From positions 620,001-684,000 of the forward strand of contig RSEE01000019.1 in assembly GCA_003971905.1 (NCBI GenBank): DNA of 64,000 bases, given 5' to 3'. Below, one piece after another: positions 35,133-47,420 of this stretch. The translations under genes and the position numbers were made by a program. This DNA comes from Moniliella sp. 'wahieum'. Taxonomy: Eukaryota > Basidiomycota > Moniliellomycetes > Moniliellales > Moniliellaceae. The notes beneath the pieces are model-generated. The model made no database searches. It worked only from the letters and a program-made list of their open reading frames with translations, and was not told where the DNA came from. How positions within the stretch are numbered: the stretch's first letter is position 1; each line of letters begins with the position of its first letter.

Positions 35133-37425
35133 TCACCTGGACGAGGTCTTGCTCTTGGCACTTTTCTTGCTAGCTTTCTCTAGCGACTTTTGAATCAACG
35201 AAGCATCCTCCTCCTCGTTGAACAGCGACTCGTCAGCCTTGGCGTGGGCGGCCTTCTTGTTCTTGCGTGCCTGCGTGCCCTTGGCTCCTCCCGAGCCAGC
35301 ACCAAAGCCGGTCATCTCCGGCTCCTCCTCCTCTCTTGCTTGGCCGAGGTGTGAGTCTTATCCCGCGGGCTGACTTTGAGCTTGGCAACAAAGAAACCGT
35401 CGAGGTTGTGCACGTGAGGGAAGATGCGCTTGGTGAGCGGCATCTTGGCATCAAACTTCTTGCCCCGGAAGGAGGGGAAGCCATCCCGGCCAAAGTCGAC
35501 GCCCGTGGGGACAAGCTTAACATTGGGCCGCTTGCGCAGCGCATACTCGACCACCTCCTCGTCCTCCTCCACCAGGACCGAACAGGTGGAGTAGACCACG
35601 TACCCTCCCGTCGGCGAGCGGGTATTGATCGAGTCAATCGCACACAGGATCAGCTGCTTTTGCAAGTGAGTGAGCAGTTGCATATCGCGTTCGCCCTTGT
35701 TGGTCTTGACACTGGCATCTTTGCTGATCACCCCGGTGCCCGAGCAGGGCGAGTCGAGGAGGACGCGATCAAAGCCCCCCATGACCTTGGGGAACATGCG
35801 GCCATCGTAATTGCAAACCACCACGTTCTTGCATCCCAGCCGGTGCACATTGGCCGTCAACGACTTGATGCGCGCCTTGTTGGCGTCATTGGCAAACACA
35901 ACCCCCGTGTTCTGCATCAGTGCCGACAGGTACGTCGACTTGCCTCCCGGAGCGGAGGCCATGTCCAGCACCCGCTCTCCCGGCTGGGGAGCGAGCGCAA
36001 TGCAGGGAAGGAAGGACGAAGCGGCTTGGAGCATGTACTGGCCCGCCAAGTACTCGGGCGTAGCCCCGACCGGCACCGACGACTCAAACACTTGCAGTCC
36101 CACCTTGGACCACTCCCCCAGAGGCTCCAGCGACACACCCCGGTTGATCAGGGCTTGGGCCAAGTCCCTCCTGCGGGTACGAAGGGTGTTGGTGCGGATG
36201 GTAACCGGGCGGGGCATCTCGTTGGCCTCGAAAAACTCCAGCGCCTACCAGCATGAAAAATCAACGTCAGTATACGGTCCCAGGGCGGGGATTCGGCTTC
36301 AACCACGTACCTCGGCGGGGGCAAACAAGTCAAAAAACTTCTCGGCCAAAAACCGGTTGTAGCCATAGTAGGAGCAAATGTCTTCCAACAACATCTCCAC
36401 ATACTCGGCACGGCTCCGCGCACCCGTCATGTCCGACTTGTCAAAGTTCTTCCAGTTGGTCAGGACCGTCACCGTCTCCTGCATGCGCTGCTGGACAATC
36501 TTGAGATCGGTGCCCTGAAGCTCGGCGATGCTTTGCTCCGCATCTTGAAGGGTGGGGAGCATCATGTCTTCGTCCTCCTCAGCCGCCGAACTGTCCTCCG
36601 CGGCTTCCTCATCGTCCTCCTCTTCGTCCGCACCATCCAAGTCAAATTCGTCACCACCCTCCTCGTCCTCGTCCGACGAGCCTTCCAGCTCATCCGCATC
36701 ATCACCAGCATCCAAGAAGGCCATCTGCTCCGAGGTGAGCGACTCGTCATCGTCAGCTTCCTCTTCTGCTTGACGAGCAGCGTCCTTCTTGGCCTTTTTG
36801 CCCTTGGTCTTTTCTCAGACTTGGACTTGCCCTTCTCCTCCTCGTCCGAGTCGAGCGAGTAGCCTTGCGACTTCAGCAGTTGCTCCAGCCGTGCAATCTC
36901 TGCCAACGCCTTCTCCCGCTTCTTGCCCGTTAGCTTGCCGGTATCGGGCAGGTCAAAGCCAAGCTGGGATACGAGCGCATCAGGAACCTCCTCGGATCCC
37001 GTGGCGGCGGCCTTGGCCTTCTTGGTCTTCTTTGTGGGAACAGGCTCCTCTTCCTCTTCTTCTTCCTCCTCCTCCTCATCGTCTACCTCAACGTCCTCGT
37101 CCTCGTCGCTTTCCGCGTCTTCCTCCTCCGAGTCGGCGGGCGCATTGAGAGCCTGCTCCAAAGCACTGGGGTCAAAATCGCCAAACCCGTGCTCCTGCTC
37201 GTCGTCATCCTCCTCGGCATCGGACAGAAGCGGGTCGTCCTTGCTAGGCTTGTGGTTCTTCTTGCCACCGCGGACACCGCGGCGGGACTTGGCCTTGAGA
37301 GCGCCCTCGTCGTCAACAGGCGTGGCGGGGGCCTTGCGCTTCCCGCCAGCAAGGGCCGAAGGCTTGCCGTTGGCGGCGGAAATGGGAGCAGGGGCGGCTT
37401 GCTTGTTGCGTTGGCGGCGACCCAT
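35133..37425 (-). CDS. NOP2: 25S rRNA cytosine-C5 methyltransferase Nop2 (NSUN1)
   Basis: Nucleolar m5C methyltransferase needed for 60S subunit assembly. From MGRRQRNKQAAP at 37425, the N-terminal third is Lys-rich and then strongly acidic (Asp/Glu runs at 37220-36560). The RNA-binding and catalytic part follows: YEMLLEDICSYYGYNRFLAE, an intron near 36245-36310, PRPVTIRTNTLRTRRRDLAQ, GVSLEPLGEWSKVGLQVFES, VLDMASAPGGKSTYLSALMQ (SAM site), VVCNYDGRMFPKVMGGFDRV. The two catalytic cysteines lie in DSPCSGTGVISKD and YSTCSVLVEEDEE. The tail is basic (KNKKAAHAKADESL) and ends at 35133. Frame changes lie near 36800 and 35315. It is head-to-head with the OPA3 gene, 335 bases apart. Confidence 0.96.
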
Positions 37426-37760
37426 TGTCGTTCGGGATGAGCCAGCAGAGGTGGGGGAGAGGCTGACGACAAGAAAAGCAGCGGTGCAGGTGGGATGGAA
37501 AAAAAATAAAAGACACCTGCCGTTGCTATTCCGCCCATTCCGCCGTGGCATTGTGAAACGTTGCAATGCTGCTGCCGGGACCTTCACGTTACGCGTCACA
37601 CGCGTCACGCGGCACGGGGCAAAGTCACAAGTCTGTCACATGTGTGTCACACGTGACGGTCTGCGTTCCGAAGCTTCAAGTTGCAGTCTCCCGATGACGT
37701 TGGTCGTCGACAAAAGCCACCTCCACCACCGCCTTCTTCCCCCACGCGGGCCTCCTCCTC
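37426..37760. promoter_or_regulatory. Divergent promoter NOP2/OPA3 with CGTCAC repeats
   Basis: 335 bases between start codons. GCGTCAC occurs at about 37593 and 37602, followed by GTCAC at about 37624, 37635 and 37646 and ACGTGACGG at about 37651-37659. This is the densest GTCAC cluster in the window and lies midway between the genes. A GAAGCTTCAAGTTGCAG string follows at about 37669-37685. Confidence 0.45.
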
Positions 37761-39177
37761 ATGGCGTCGGCCAAGATCTTTTCGCTGGCGGTGCGCACGC
37801 TCAGCAAGCCGGTTGCCGGCTACATCAAGAACCAGGCGCATCAGCACAACGGATTCAAGCAGGTGGGTATCTGTAGCACCGTAACTTGGTATTCCACGTG
37901 AACGCGCTTGCTGACCCATGCCTTCTTTCTCCCCAGATCTGCATTGGTTTGGGTCAAACCATGTACAAGACCGAGACAATGATGCGCCTCAACCTGCTCA
38001 TGACACCTGCCCAGCGCGAGCGCGAGCGCAAAAAGATCGAGGAGGAAGCGGCTAAGAAAAAAGAACGTGAAGAGGCCCAGAAACGCAAGGAACAAGAGGA
38101 GGCTCGCGAGAAGGCTCGCCAAGAAGCCATTGCTCGAGGCGAGGAGGTTGAACCACCGCCTCCACCGGAGGCACCTTCAACTGCCAAGGAGGAAGCAGCC
38201 AAACGAGAGGAGCCTCCTGCTGCCAAGCCCACGTTGCGCACTCGCCTGCCCTTTCTCTTTACCTTATCCCACTCCCCGCTTATGGCAGCCTACCGTCCAC
38301 TAAGCGATTCCAAGGCGCTGGAGCGCGGCGCACAAACGTTCAGTGAACTCTTCATCTTTAGTGTTGCACTCGCATTGATTTTGGCCGAAACGTACCGCGG
38401 CAGCCGAAACCGACGCAAAGAGAAGACGGCGACCGACGAACGCATTGACGAATTGACCGAGGTTGTTCGTCTGCTTGCTTCCCAGCTCGACCAACTCGAA
38501 GCCCAGCGGAGTCAACAGCCGACCATTGCTAAGCGCCTGGCGAGTGCCCTGTCAGGCGACGCACCTGTGTCGGACCGCCGGCCCCTATTTGACTTTGACG
38601 CCCTAGTCTCCGAGGCCAAACGACGGGTGGCTCAGGCCGAAGCTGAGGCCGAAGCTCGGTTGGCAGAAGAAGAAGCTGCAGAAAAAGCCAAACGCTCTCA
38701 CTCATTTGTCACAGCTCTATCATCGGCTCCCTCGACGGGTGACGCACCTCCCCCTGGCCAGCCTGGTATGCCTCGTTCTCTGCCCCTCCTAGAGACTGAG
38801 CCAAAACTGACCCGCTAGGCACCTTTCCCTCAGCCGCGGCATCTCCAATGGAGTATATGGAAGCGGAGAACGACTCGCTGAGGGAGACGGTGGCTGCGCT
38901 GTTGCGCTTGGCAATGCAGAATGGATTGTTGGAACGAGACTTGGATATGACGATGACGTCCCGTCCATCGGTCAATGGCCCGCCTCCTGCACCAGTCTTC
39001 CCCCTCACACCTCCATCGCAGCCCGCGGAGGACGACATGCGGAGCCAGATCCAGCGTGTGGCCGATGCTCGTGCCCGCGCGATCGTCCAAGAAGTTCGGT
39101 CCGACATGCTACCTCCCGAACCGGCAACCAGGTCGGCGCAATGGCAGCAACCCCCCTCGCTTGCTTCGAGCGCGTAA
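37761..39177 (+). CDS. OPA3: OPA3-family mitochondrial membrane protein
   Basis: OPA3 proteins associate with mitochondrial membranes; loss affects organelle shape in animals. Function in fungi is little known. Three exons fit with no frame break: 37761-37862, 37937-38765 and 38834-39177, with introns of 74 and 68 nt, giving 424 residues. Exon 1 encodes MASAKIFSLAVRTLSKPVAG and QAHQHNGFKQ, the typical start. Then ICIGLGQTMYKTETMM, a charged Glu/Lys/Arg-rich insert (about residues 55-140) predicted as helix, and the OPA3 core RPLSDSKALERGAQTFSELF and IFSVALALILAETYRGSRNR, with a hydrophobic segment, followed by a coiled coil (DELTEVVRLLASQLDQLEAQ). The C-terminal 200 residues (Ala/Glu helix, then MEYMEAENDSLRETVAALLR) go well beyond the usual family length. 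It is one of the few uninterrupted genes here. Confidence 0.87.
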
Positions 39178-39376
39178 TCATTTATGCTGGCATGTGTTTG
39201 GTAACCAGATCATCTGATCTCTGCTTGATCACCACTTTTATGCATCGAAGTGCGAGACGACAAATAATCCATGCCAGGGCGTGTATACATAGTGTAGCCC
39301 ATGCTCGAGGGACAAGGGGGGAGAAAAGCGTGTATCAATCGGGGGGGGGTAGCGGTATATCCGTGTTATAGAGTCT

Positions 39377-41962
39377 TCAGGTCAACACGACATATACCGC
39401 AGCAAAGGGTGGGATGCCCGAGTTGTCGGGAACGAGCTGAAGAGTAACCAGGCCACGAAAATGCACAACGGTGGGCGAACCATCATCTAGTTCGGGATCG
39501 ATACCCAAGTGATAGTCCATCGTAGTGTGGTTCCAAGCTTGGGTGCCACGTAGGTAGGCTAGCCGGTCGACGATGAAATCATGGGTCAAGGTAAAAGAGC
39601 CGCCTGAGGCGGTGCCCATTGTAGCTTGGACGGGAGCAGAGCCAGGTGGGAGGAGAGAATAGACTGCGGAAGCGTATGCCTCCAATACTCGCATCACATC
39701 CGGACGAGCGACCAGATCAAAGTAGACCAACTGACCCGAATCAATGGCCGGGGGAGCAAGATGAAGGCAATCGCACATTCGTCGATTCCCAGCTAGGACT
39801 ACGCCAGTGCGAGAAAGGAGGATCATGGCGTGGGGGACCGAATCAAACAGATTGAGACGGTAGTGAGACAAGGTAGTATGAAACGATTGCTGTGCCGATT
39901 CCAGTTGTTCTTCCGTCTGGTGCAGACTTAAACGCAAGTACCGAAGACGAACTGTTCCTAACACACGATCAAACGCTTGTCGTCTCTTGACCTCAAACCC
40001 ACGCGTAAGCCAAATGGCCAACTGACCGTATCCCCACGGTCCTAACTTATTGTCCCAGTCCATATGCAATGCCACGAGTGTCAGTGCTTCCTCCGCCAGG
40101 ACACTTTGCGGATACTGGAGTAGGCGGCGTAAAGGGGCTTGAACCTGCAGCATCTTTTGCATAGGCACACTAGTACACCCATGTCTGAGGGAGAAAAAAT
40201 AATAATAAAATAAAGAAAATAATGATTAGTATAACGTCAGAGGAAAGAGAGAAACGAAAGGGAAGGGGAAGAAGAGTCAGAGGAATGTGGAAGGTAAGGG
40301 AGTACTTACATATCGGAAGGATTGAGGGTTCTGTCAAGGATCGCTTCTGTCACAGTAGCATCTTGACCCGACAAGAGCTGGCAGACATGCAATGCATCTG
40401 CCACCGTCTGCTGCAACACCCGTTGTCCCTCTCCACCATCGTCTTGAGGCAAAAAGCCGAGATCGGTCGCGCCGACACGGGTAACCAACGAGATGGGAAT
40501 TGCCAACGTCGGAACGGGACTATTCCTCGTTAATGGTTGCAATTGCGAAGAAGGGCGATCGATCTGGCTCAAAGGGGGGCCTAAAATGAGTTGGGGTGAG
40601 GAAGCCGACATCTCCAGTGGATGCCCCGTGGTGGTCTGCCGGTCGACACGAGTGTGACGTCTCCCTTCATCCGTCGCAGAGGGAAGAAGTTGTATACTTG
40701 GTCCGGGCGAATAGCTTTGAGAAGTACCAGGAGGAACATCGCTCGGGAGGGGGTCATCCTTGCAAAGATGGGCAATCCCTCGCTTGATGCATCGGCCACA
40801 CGGGCGCAAGGGAGAACAGGGCATATGACTTCGTTTGCAGTACACACGCCTTCTTAACCTTCTTCCGAACCTGGACATTGTCCACCTTGGCTGGTTCCTG
40901 GCCTTGGGATGAAAGCGATTGGTCGGTCAAGTATTTAAACTGGCGCCGACGACCCCCTCGTCGTTTGCCGCTCATCACCGATGACGAGGTAGTTGCGTTG
41001 ATAGAATCGCGAAGCCCAACTGAGGAAACCGCGTTAGAATGCGATGTACGGCGAGAGACAGGCGCCAAAACTTCAGAATTTCCCGGCGAGCCAGGCAGAG
41101 GACTAGCGGAAGGGTTGAGGATGCGAGCCAACGAAGAAGAAGAAGGCTGGTCAGACATGCCCGTGTCGGCTGTACGATTTGGGACTCCTGTCGCTGACGA
41201 CCCGCTTTGAGACCCGCTTTGTTTGGTGCGAGGAAAAAACTCCTCTGGCGAATGCAAGGAGGATCCCGTCTGCTGTGCCACATCGGGTGGTGCCCCGATC
41301 GATCCAGGCTCTAACGTGGAAGGGAAGGATAGAGTGCGTGTGACGTGCTGCGCGCTGTTAGAAGGAGAGGGTCGGATGAAATCGGCCTCCTCGGCCTCGC
41401 TGCCCCATACCCGCTGTACGGGATGCTTCCACTGGGTGCTAGAGGTGCTCCTTTGGTCGACGAAGGAAGGTGAGGATTGACGATGAGGTGTGAGCGGATG
41501 GGGTGGATGAGAATAGGGGGAAGAGAAGTGTTGGCTTAGTGTTTGTTGGCCTTGCTCGGGCGGGGGCTTGAGAGGAATTCTTTGCAGCAATCGGTGGGGA
41601 TGAGGTATGCCTTCTTGGCGCAGGGCCGGGGAACCGGCGGTGGGAGGAAGGGTAGAAGCATGGAACAGAGAAGTGGATGCAAAGGCATGGTTCTGCGTCG
41701 ATGTCAATGGTCCTTCCGCCTGACGTTGGGCGGGAAGAGACTGGGATAGGGGTTGGGCCTGATGCGGAAGCAAAGACGGCAGGGGAGAGGGAGGCCCGCC
41801 AGGCCCCAAAAAAGGTCCAGTAACAGGGTCTGAGCTCTGGGAGACCTGTTGGATGCTGTTGTCTCCATGTTCGCGCCAGACGGGATGCTCAGAAGAGGTG
41901 CTGTACTCAGGCCAGATCGTCTCGTGCGCAGGGCGAGTGGGTCGGGGTGGAGGAGGTGGCAT
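39377..41962 (-). CDS. ERT1: Zn2Cys6 transcription factor with PAS domain, Ert1/Rds2/AcuK family
   Basis: Family members control gluconeogenesis and use of non-fermentable carbon. It starts MPPPPPRPTRPAHETI at 41962 with about 350 residues of Ser/Pro/Gln-rich disorder, unusual for a family in which the zinc cluster is normally near the N-terminus. The basic stretch KRRGGRRRQFKYL precedes the cluster KKVKKACVYCKRSHMPCSPL..RPCGRCIKRGIAHLC (about 40860-40765), with spacing C-x2-C-x6-C-x5-C-x2-C-x8-C and the SHM..RPC.RCIKR signature. A one-base loss occurs right inside the cluster near 40843. An intron of 125 nt spans 40185-40309. After it come conserved helices (LWLTRGFEVKRRQAFDRVL is seen as IWLTRGFEVKRRQAFDRV) and a PAS-like domain (VPHAMILLSRTGVVLAGNRR, VDRLAYLRGTQAWNHTTMDY), ending at 39377. 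The C-terminal end is convergent with OPA3, 200 bases away. Confidence 0.85.
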
Positions 41963-44799
41963 GGGAGTGCTGATGGACAGCTACACGCGAGGCGGCCGAC
42001 AGGGGAAACGCGGAGAGGGACGGCAGGGCGGAAAGGAAGCGCAAGGCGCAGAAAGGACACGGGGAGGGTGGTAGATTCTCGGCGGGCGCGGAATGCAATG
42101 AAAACCCAAAGCAGCAAGTACCATAAGGAACAGAGAGCGGAACATTTTTAGAAGAGAGAGGATAGATTCAGCACGACTGGGCGCATACACTAGGCCCTCC
42201 GAACCATCGACCGCCACAGGCTTGCGCAATCGCACTTGGGCACAGCTCTACAGGATACACCCTGGTCACCGGTCACATCTCTAAAGGCCCCTCTTGGGCC
42301 GAAGTATCCAATTGGAGAGTGTTTACGCGCGTTTACGGAAATGTTGATCTATAGGGCGCCTGCACAGGAGGGTCAATTATTAACCGCCGTGGATACATAT
42401 ATAGCAACAGCACTGTGGGACGCGCGTGAAGCCTGCTTAGGTCCATGCGACATGTTACAGACCACGCCAGCGGGGTTCCGCCTCATACCATGCACCGGTT
42501 TTCGCCATTGTGACATGTGACCATGTGACCCCAGAGGAGTGAACGGGGTAGTGCCTGGTAGTGCAGAGTGGTCCTGGAGGTGCCTGCCTGAAACGTGATG
42601 CCCAAAATCCTGGTCATGTTGCATTTTATGGGAAGCGCGGCGGGCGTCGGTAGCATCCCAAAAGCCGGCACAGTATACCTGTTGAGGCTAGGCCTGTTAG
42701 GAGACGCGTCAGAGGGTCTGATCGATCTGTGTGAGGCGAGTATTGACTGAGATCTGAAGAGGGGCATGGAGCCGCGGGAGAGACGAGGGTGGCAGGACCG
42801 TACAGGGCCGCCACAATCCGCTGACCAAATGAATCGCCAGCCACACAAAGGGGCCTCCAAAGGTTGGAACAGATTCGAACAAGCTTTGGAACAAGTTGGA
42901 ACTCAATTGGCATATACTTTGGCAGGCACCAGAAGGCAGAGTTGTGGAGAGAGCAAAGGTAGCAGCCGCACAGGAGCGCTCTGTCCCAGTCAAATGACCT
43001 TCTGGAGATCAGGGAAAGCCTGGGGGAGTGGCAGCAGGGAGCGCACAATGGCACATAGCGGCGTTGACCCCGCTCTTCCACTGCCTCTTCGGCCAGCTTC
43101 AACCTTCAAAACGCCCACCTCAGCCATCTCCTTGCCATCGCTCCTGCACCCGCTGCCACCACCATCATCACCACCATCGCCATCGCCATCCCTATACCGT
43201 CGCCCTCCTCGTCTCGCCTTATTACCCTGCCCCCCACCCCATTGATTAGTAGAGTATCGGATCGGTGGGTGCCACAGCAACTACTTGAGAAGGGGGTGTG
43301 ATTTGTGATTCATTCGACAGAGGAGAAGCTAGAAGAGTCGTCGCACGCGCCGATACTAGGACTGGTCCCGGATATCTGGATCTGGATCCGATGAATATTG
43401 AATATATTGAATGATCACTGTGAGACTAGTGTCAGCCACTAACAGTTAGTCACTAGGAGCCCTGCTGCCTACTGCAGACTGGAGCGACTGGAGCACGTCG
43501 GTGGGGCAACTGTCACCAGCGTCACATCCAGTGCTGTGGGCATAAACGCGTCAGGAGACAGGGTCTTTTTCGGCGGAGTTTTGTGCCAAAGTGCGGTTGG
43601 TGAGGCTCGAGGCCTGAGGCCTGAGGCTCAGGCCTGTGACCTGAAGCTTGAAGCCAGGGGATGCAGGATGAAGGATGATCGATGAGGCCGATGAGGCGCT
43701 GCGAGGTACTCATGGGCTGGATGGCAGTCCATGCGCCGCTCCTTGTCTGTTCCCGAGAGCCCTTGGGCCTTGGAGAGCTTGGGAGAAGCACTGGGACATG
43801 GTGTTTGGGTCTGGCATGGGGTCAGTGTGCTGCCCTCTTCCCTGCTGGCTGGCTTGGCTGAATGTGACGGAATGCACAGTGGCCCAGTGGCCCGCCTGTC
43901 GCGGCGGAGCCTGAGACTGAGCTAGTGTGTCGACTGGGTGGCCCCCTTTTCGGCCGCCTGGAAGCGCGCGAGATCTGAGATTTAGTATCTGAGATCTGAA
44001 GCAGCGATCGGAGATCCGAGCCATAGCTCATACGTATCCACTTCGGCTTCGGCGCTCCTACAGCCTACGACAAAAATACTTCTGCCGCTGGACCGCCTGA
44101 GGCCTGCTCTGGCCCGAGTCCCTTCTACGATTCTGGACTGGGCTATTCTGACTTCGATCAATCTGGGAGGGGTTTTCCTGGAGTTCCGCCCTGTTTCTTC
44201 AAGCGTCACTCCGTTTCTTTGTTTGCCGTCTGCTCTATTTGAATTGGCAAAAGGGCGCACGTGGTGACTCCAGTCACTCGCGGCCCGCTTGACCGTCACG
44301 AGGACGAGGGCAGGGCTTGAAACCACGCCCGACGGGCGGAGAGTGCAGGTGCCCTGGCACACCCTTGTGGAAGTTGAACGTAGTGATAAACATTAATGTG
44401 TCTCGTCATTCCTGTCATTACTATGCATTGCCAGTGCTATTAGTAAAGTTGTCATCCTGCCATGCGCGCTGTTTGACGGGCGAACGCTGGCAGGCAGACC
44501 AGCGGAGCGCACCGATCTACTTCCAGTCCCCATCACAGGGCCTTGTATTCGTGCGAGCAAACGTTGACAGGCAGGCCAGCGGAGCTCGTACTCTCCCCGA
44601 AGTCCCAGAAGAGGCGGGCATTTGCCCCGGCGGGACAACAACGCCTCTACCCCCTCCCTTTCCCTTCTGCCCCAAGATGGCTTTGACTCGCACCCTCGAC
44701 GAAGGAAGGAAGGAGGGGAGTGTGAATATGAGAAGAAGCTTTGATGCGCAACCACCAACGCTAGAAAAGAGGAAGGAGGGGCATGTGAGCAAGTACCCA
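41963..44799. other. Gene-poor stretch, no supported gene
   Basis: Beginning of the gene-poor island. No domain is visible in any frame. Noted elements: CACATGTGACCATGTGACC near 42511-42530, a CACCAT/CGCCAT microsatellite near 43150-43200, the GAGGCCTGAGGCCTGAGGCTCAGGCC run near 43605-43635, and a 29-base imperfect direct repeat at 44480 and 44557 (four mismatches, 77 bases apart). GC content falls after about 44300. Confidence 0.5.
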
Positions 44800-47191
44800 T
44801 TTGGATTGAGTGCCTAATGACCGGAGGAACGATGAGGGCGTGCCAAGTATCCAAATACCCAGTCCCCGTTCCAAGTTTGCTCGGCGCAGGCAGGGACCTG
44901 ACGCTGACCGTGTGCCCAAAGACCGGAGGAGAAAAAGGCATACATCTCGATATCCTTACCGTGGAAATGAGAGATGTGCACACGGGTAAGCGTACACCCC
45001 TTCACCGCATCCCCCGCCGTTGGGAGAAAGGGAAGCCGGTTATGGGAGGAGAGGGACTGGCAAGCCCGGGGGAGCCTACTGAGCTGGCGTCTCCACCCCC
45101 TCTCCTCGTCAATTTGATCAACCCAGTACAGGTTACTCCTCCTCTCACTCCCTCCTCCGCTTCTCGATCTCGTCCTCCAGCACCCATCTTCAGCTTTCCG
45201 TCCCTCAGACAACCCTTCACGTGCGTCCCCACGTGCCACTTCGAAGCCCAGCCCAGTTCAGCCGCGTGTGGTCCCACTTCCAGCAACGCCGCCCCCCTGT
45301 CCTAGTCCAGATCCAGCTCTGGCAGGTTTGACCTCCGCTGCAACTACCCATCCCTAAACCCGATGGCTTCAGACACGCTACTGCTGCCCAAGCCGGTGCT
45401 ACGCAGCCTTGCCACACTTGCAGCCGCCTCTGCTATACGCGCAGAGGCCTCTCCTTGTCCTTAGTCCCGCTCGGACCCACCAAACATTCCAAGCACGTAG
45501 TAACTATCGTGAGTCGACCCCCTAAGACCTCCAAGGGGCTGCACCCTTAACCCCCCCCCCCGCCCCCGGGCGGGCCCCCGCCCGTAGTGACACGCTGAGC
45601 TAACACGTTTTAAATCTCGAAAGGTGAAGGAAGTCGTGCCCATATTTCCCTGGGGGTGCGTGTATTGCCCGGTATTTGGGTCCTGAGTACCAAGACGGGT
45701 ACCGAATGCCGCTTTGTCGTGCCCCCTCTCATTTGGTGGGAGGGCATCTTCAGCTCCCCACAGGCCGTGGAAAAAGTCGTGTACTCCCGCGGTTCGTACC
45801 TCAGCCGTCAATACTTTGGTCGCGGTTCTGAGGTAGAAGGACTCCAGCTGTTACCGCCGACGTAGAAGCCGCCTACCTATACGTTGATGCGACGGAAGAT
45901 GAGGCCTATGTTCTTGGCCTCCTCCCTTTTTCCCCGAAGGGAAAAGGGTAAGTGCGTGAGACTTAAGAAAAATCTTCATGCCCTCCACCAAAGCGGGGCC
46001 AATTTTGGCGACTGGTTACGTACTTTCCCCTGGGAATCGCCTTGATTTTGCCAACCGCAAGTCCGAACGCGCATCTTCCTACGTCGCACCAAGTCCTCGG
46101 ACCTCATTCTCTTGGCGATTCACACTGACGATTTCCTTGTTGCTCGCGGTTCGAGGGCAATATACGATTCTTTTTCCTTGCCGAGCTTCCCAGATATGTT
46201 GGGATGGAGCCCAGGTCCCTTTCGTTTCCATCTCGGATGCCAGTACAACCGCATTGACGGGCATCTCTACGTGAGCCAGCCGAAATTCGTTGCCGAGGCG
46301 CTTGTCACTCATGACCCACACGATCATCTTCGATGCATCCCGCTCAATCACACCCTTCCTTTTCCCTATCGTCCCGAGCAGGAAATGCACGCGACCCGCG
46401 ACGGGGGACTCACGCTTACCGCTTATGGTCGGATCCCGCTGTGGGCGGCCCGCATGTCCCGTCCAGACACCTCAGTTGCCGCAACCTTCTTAGCTCGTTT
46501 TTTGGATGACCCGTTTCTCGGGTTCATACTGTGACGTTTCTGTGGGGCTCTGTGAAGGTACTTTTGAAGGATACTGCTGACCATTCCCTCTACTTGACTC
46601 CTGTGGCCGCGCCAGACCCCTCCTCGAATTGCACATGGATACTTCCTTTGCCTCTAGGACAAGTGCTATTCAAGGTCTGTTTCCGGGTACGTTGTCTTTT
46701 TTGAATACCGCGTGCCAGCATGGTGGAATACCAAGACGGGGAAGCAAGGGGTGAGCAACATTGCCGCGTCTGAGTACTTGGCCATGTGGGTGATGGGCTG
46801 CGCGATTCTCTCTTTATATGCGCAACATTATTTTGCTCTTGGTATCTGCTCTGCCGCACACCCCCATCCAGAACGTTGTGAACAACACTGCAGCGAAGGC
46901 TTTTGCCGACAAACTCATGGCAGTCTGGGTACAGTCCGCGAGGAGATCGACATTCGCGGTATCAGTAAATGTGCGACGAGAACACATCCACATCGCGGCG
47001 AACTTTTGTGCCTCACCGCATGAGCCTGCAGAGTCGATCATTAATCTCTATTATTGGTTCACCAAATCTGTTGGCGTTCCACTGAACTCATTTCTGTTGT
47101 CTCTCAGTCAGCTCCTTTTTCTTCTCGTCTGGTTCTTCTTAACGCCTTTTGGCCTAATAGTTTCCTTTGGTCCCTTCATGGCCCGGGGGGG
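44800..47191 (+). mobile_element. Ty1/copia retrotransposon fossil: reverse transcriptase and RNase H part
   Basis: Decayed pol remnant. From about 45600 to 46540, plus-strand frames match the copia reverse transcriptase, including a DD-bearing block (HTDDFLVARGS) and a following LGCQYNRIDGHLYVSQPKFV block. From about 46650 to 47040 the RNase H part follows (KTGKQGVSNIAASEYLAMWV). The hydrophilic frame at 44817-45200 may be the integrase-RT linker, with low certainty. A purine tract GGGGGGG followed by TGTTGAG at 47192 looks like the junction with a 3' LTR. No matching 5' LTR was found. The element is clearly broken in many places and looks old. Confidence 0.75.
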
Positions 47192-47420
47192 TGTTGAGCC
47201 ACCGTCGGTGTGGCTCGTGTGTTTTGGCCTACTTGCCTTCAGTTGAGGGTGCATGATGTTCCTCTCTGTTGTTAATTGGCTCTTTGGGCCACCACCGCCA
47301 CAGTCCCTTGAGAACCATCCAGACTCTTCCAGGTCTCGTCTGATTAATTACTGTCATCCTCGGTCTGTGAGGCCGGACATGTACTGGGAGTTGAACTGGT
47401 TGGCGCCAATCGGAGTGACT
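47192..47420 (+). repeat. Candidate 3' LTR start of the copia fossil
   Basis: The sequence begins TGTTGAG immediately after a G tract, as at many copia 3' LTRs, and lies about 150 bases after the end of the RNase H similarity. The far end is not defined and no second copy exists in the window, so the given end is a placeholder. Confidence 0.3.
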
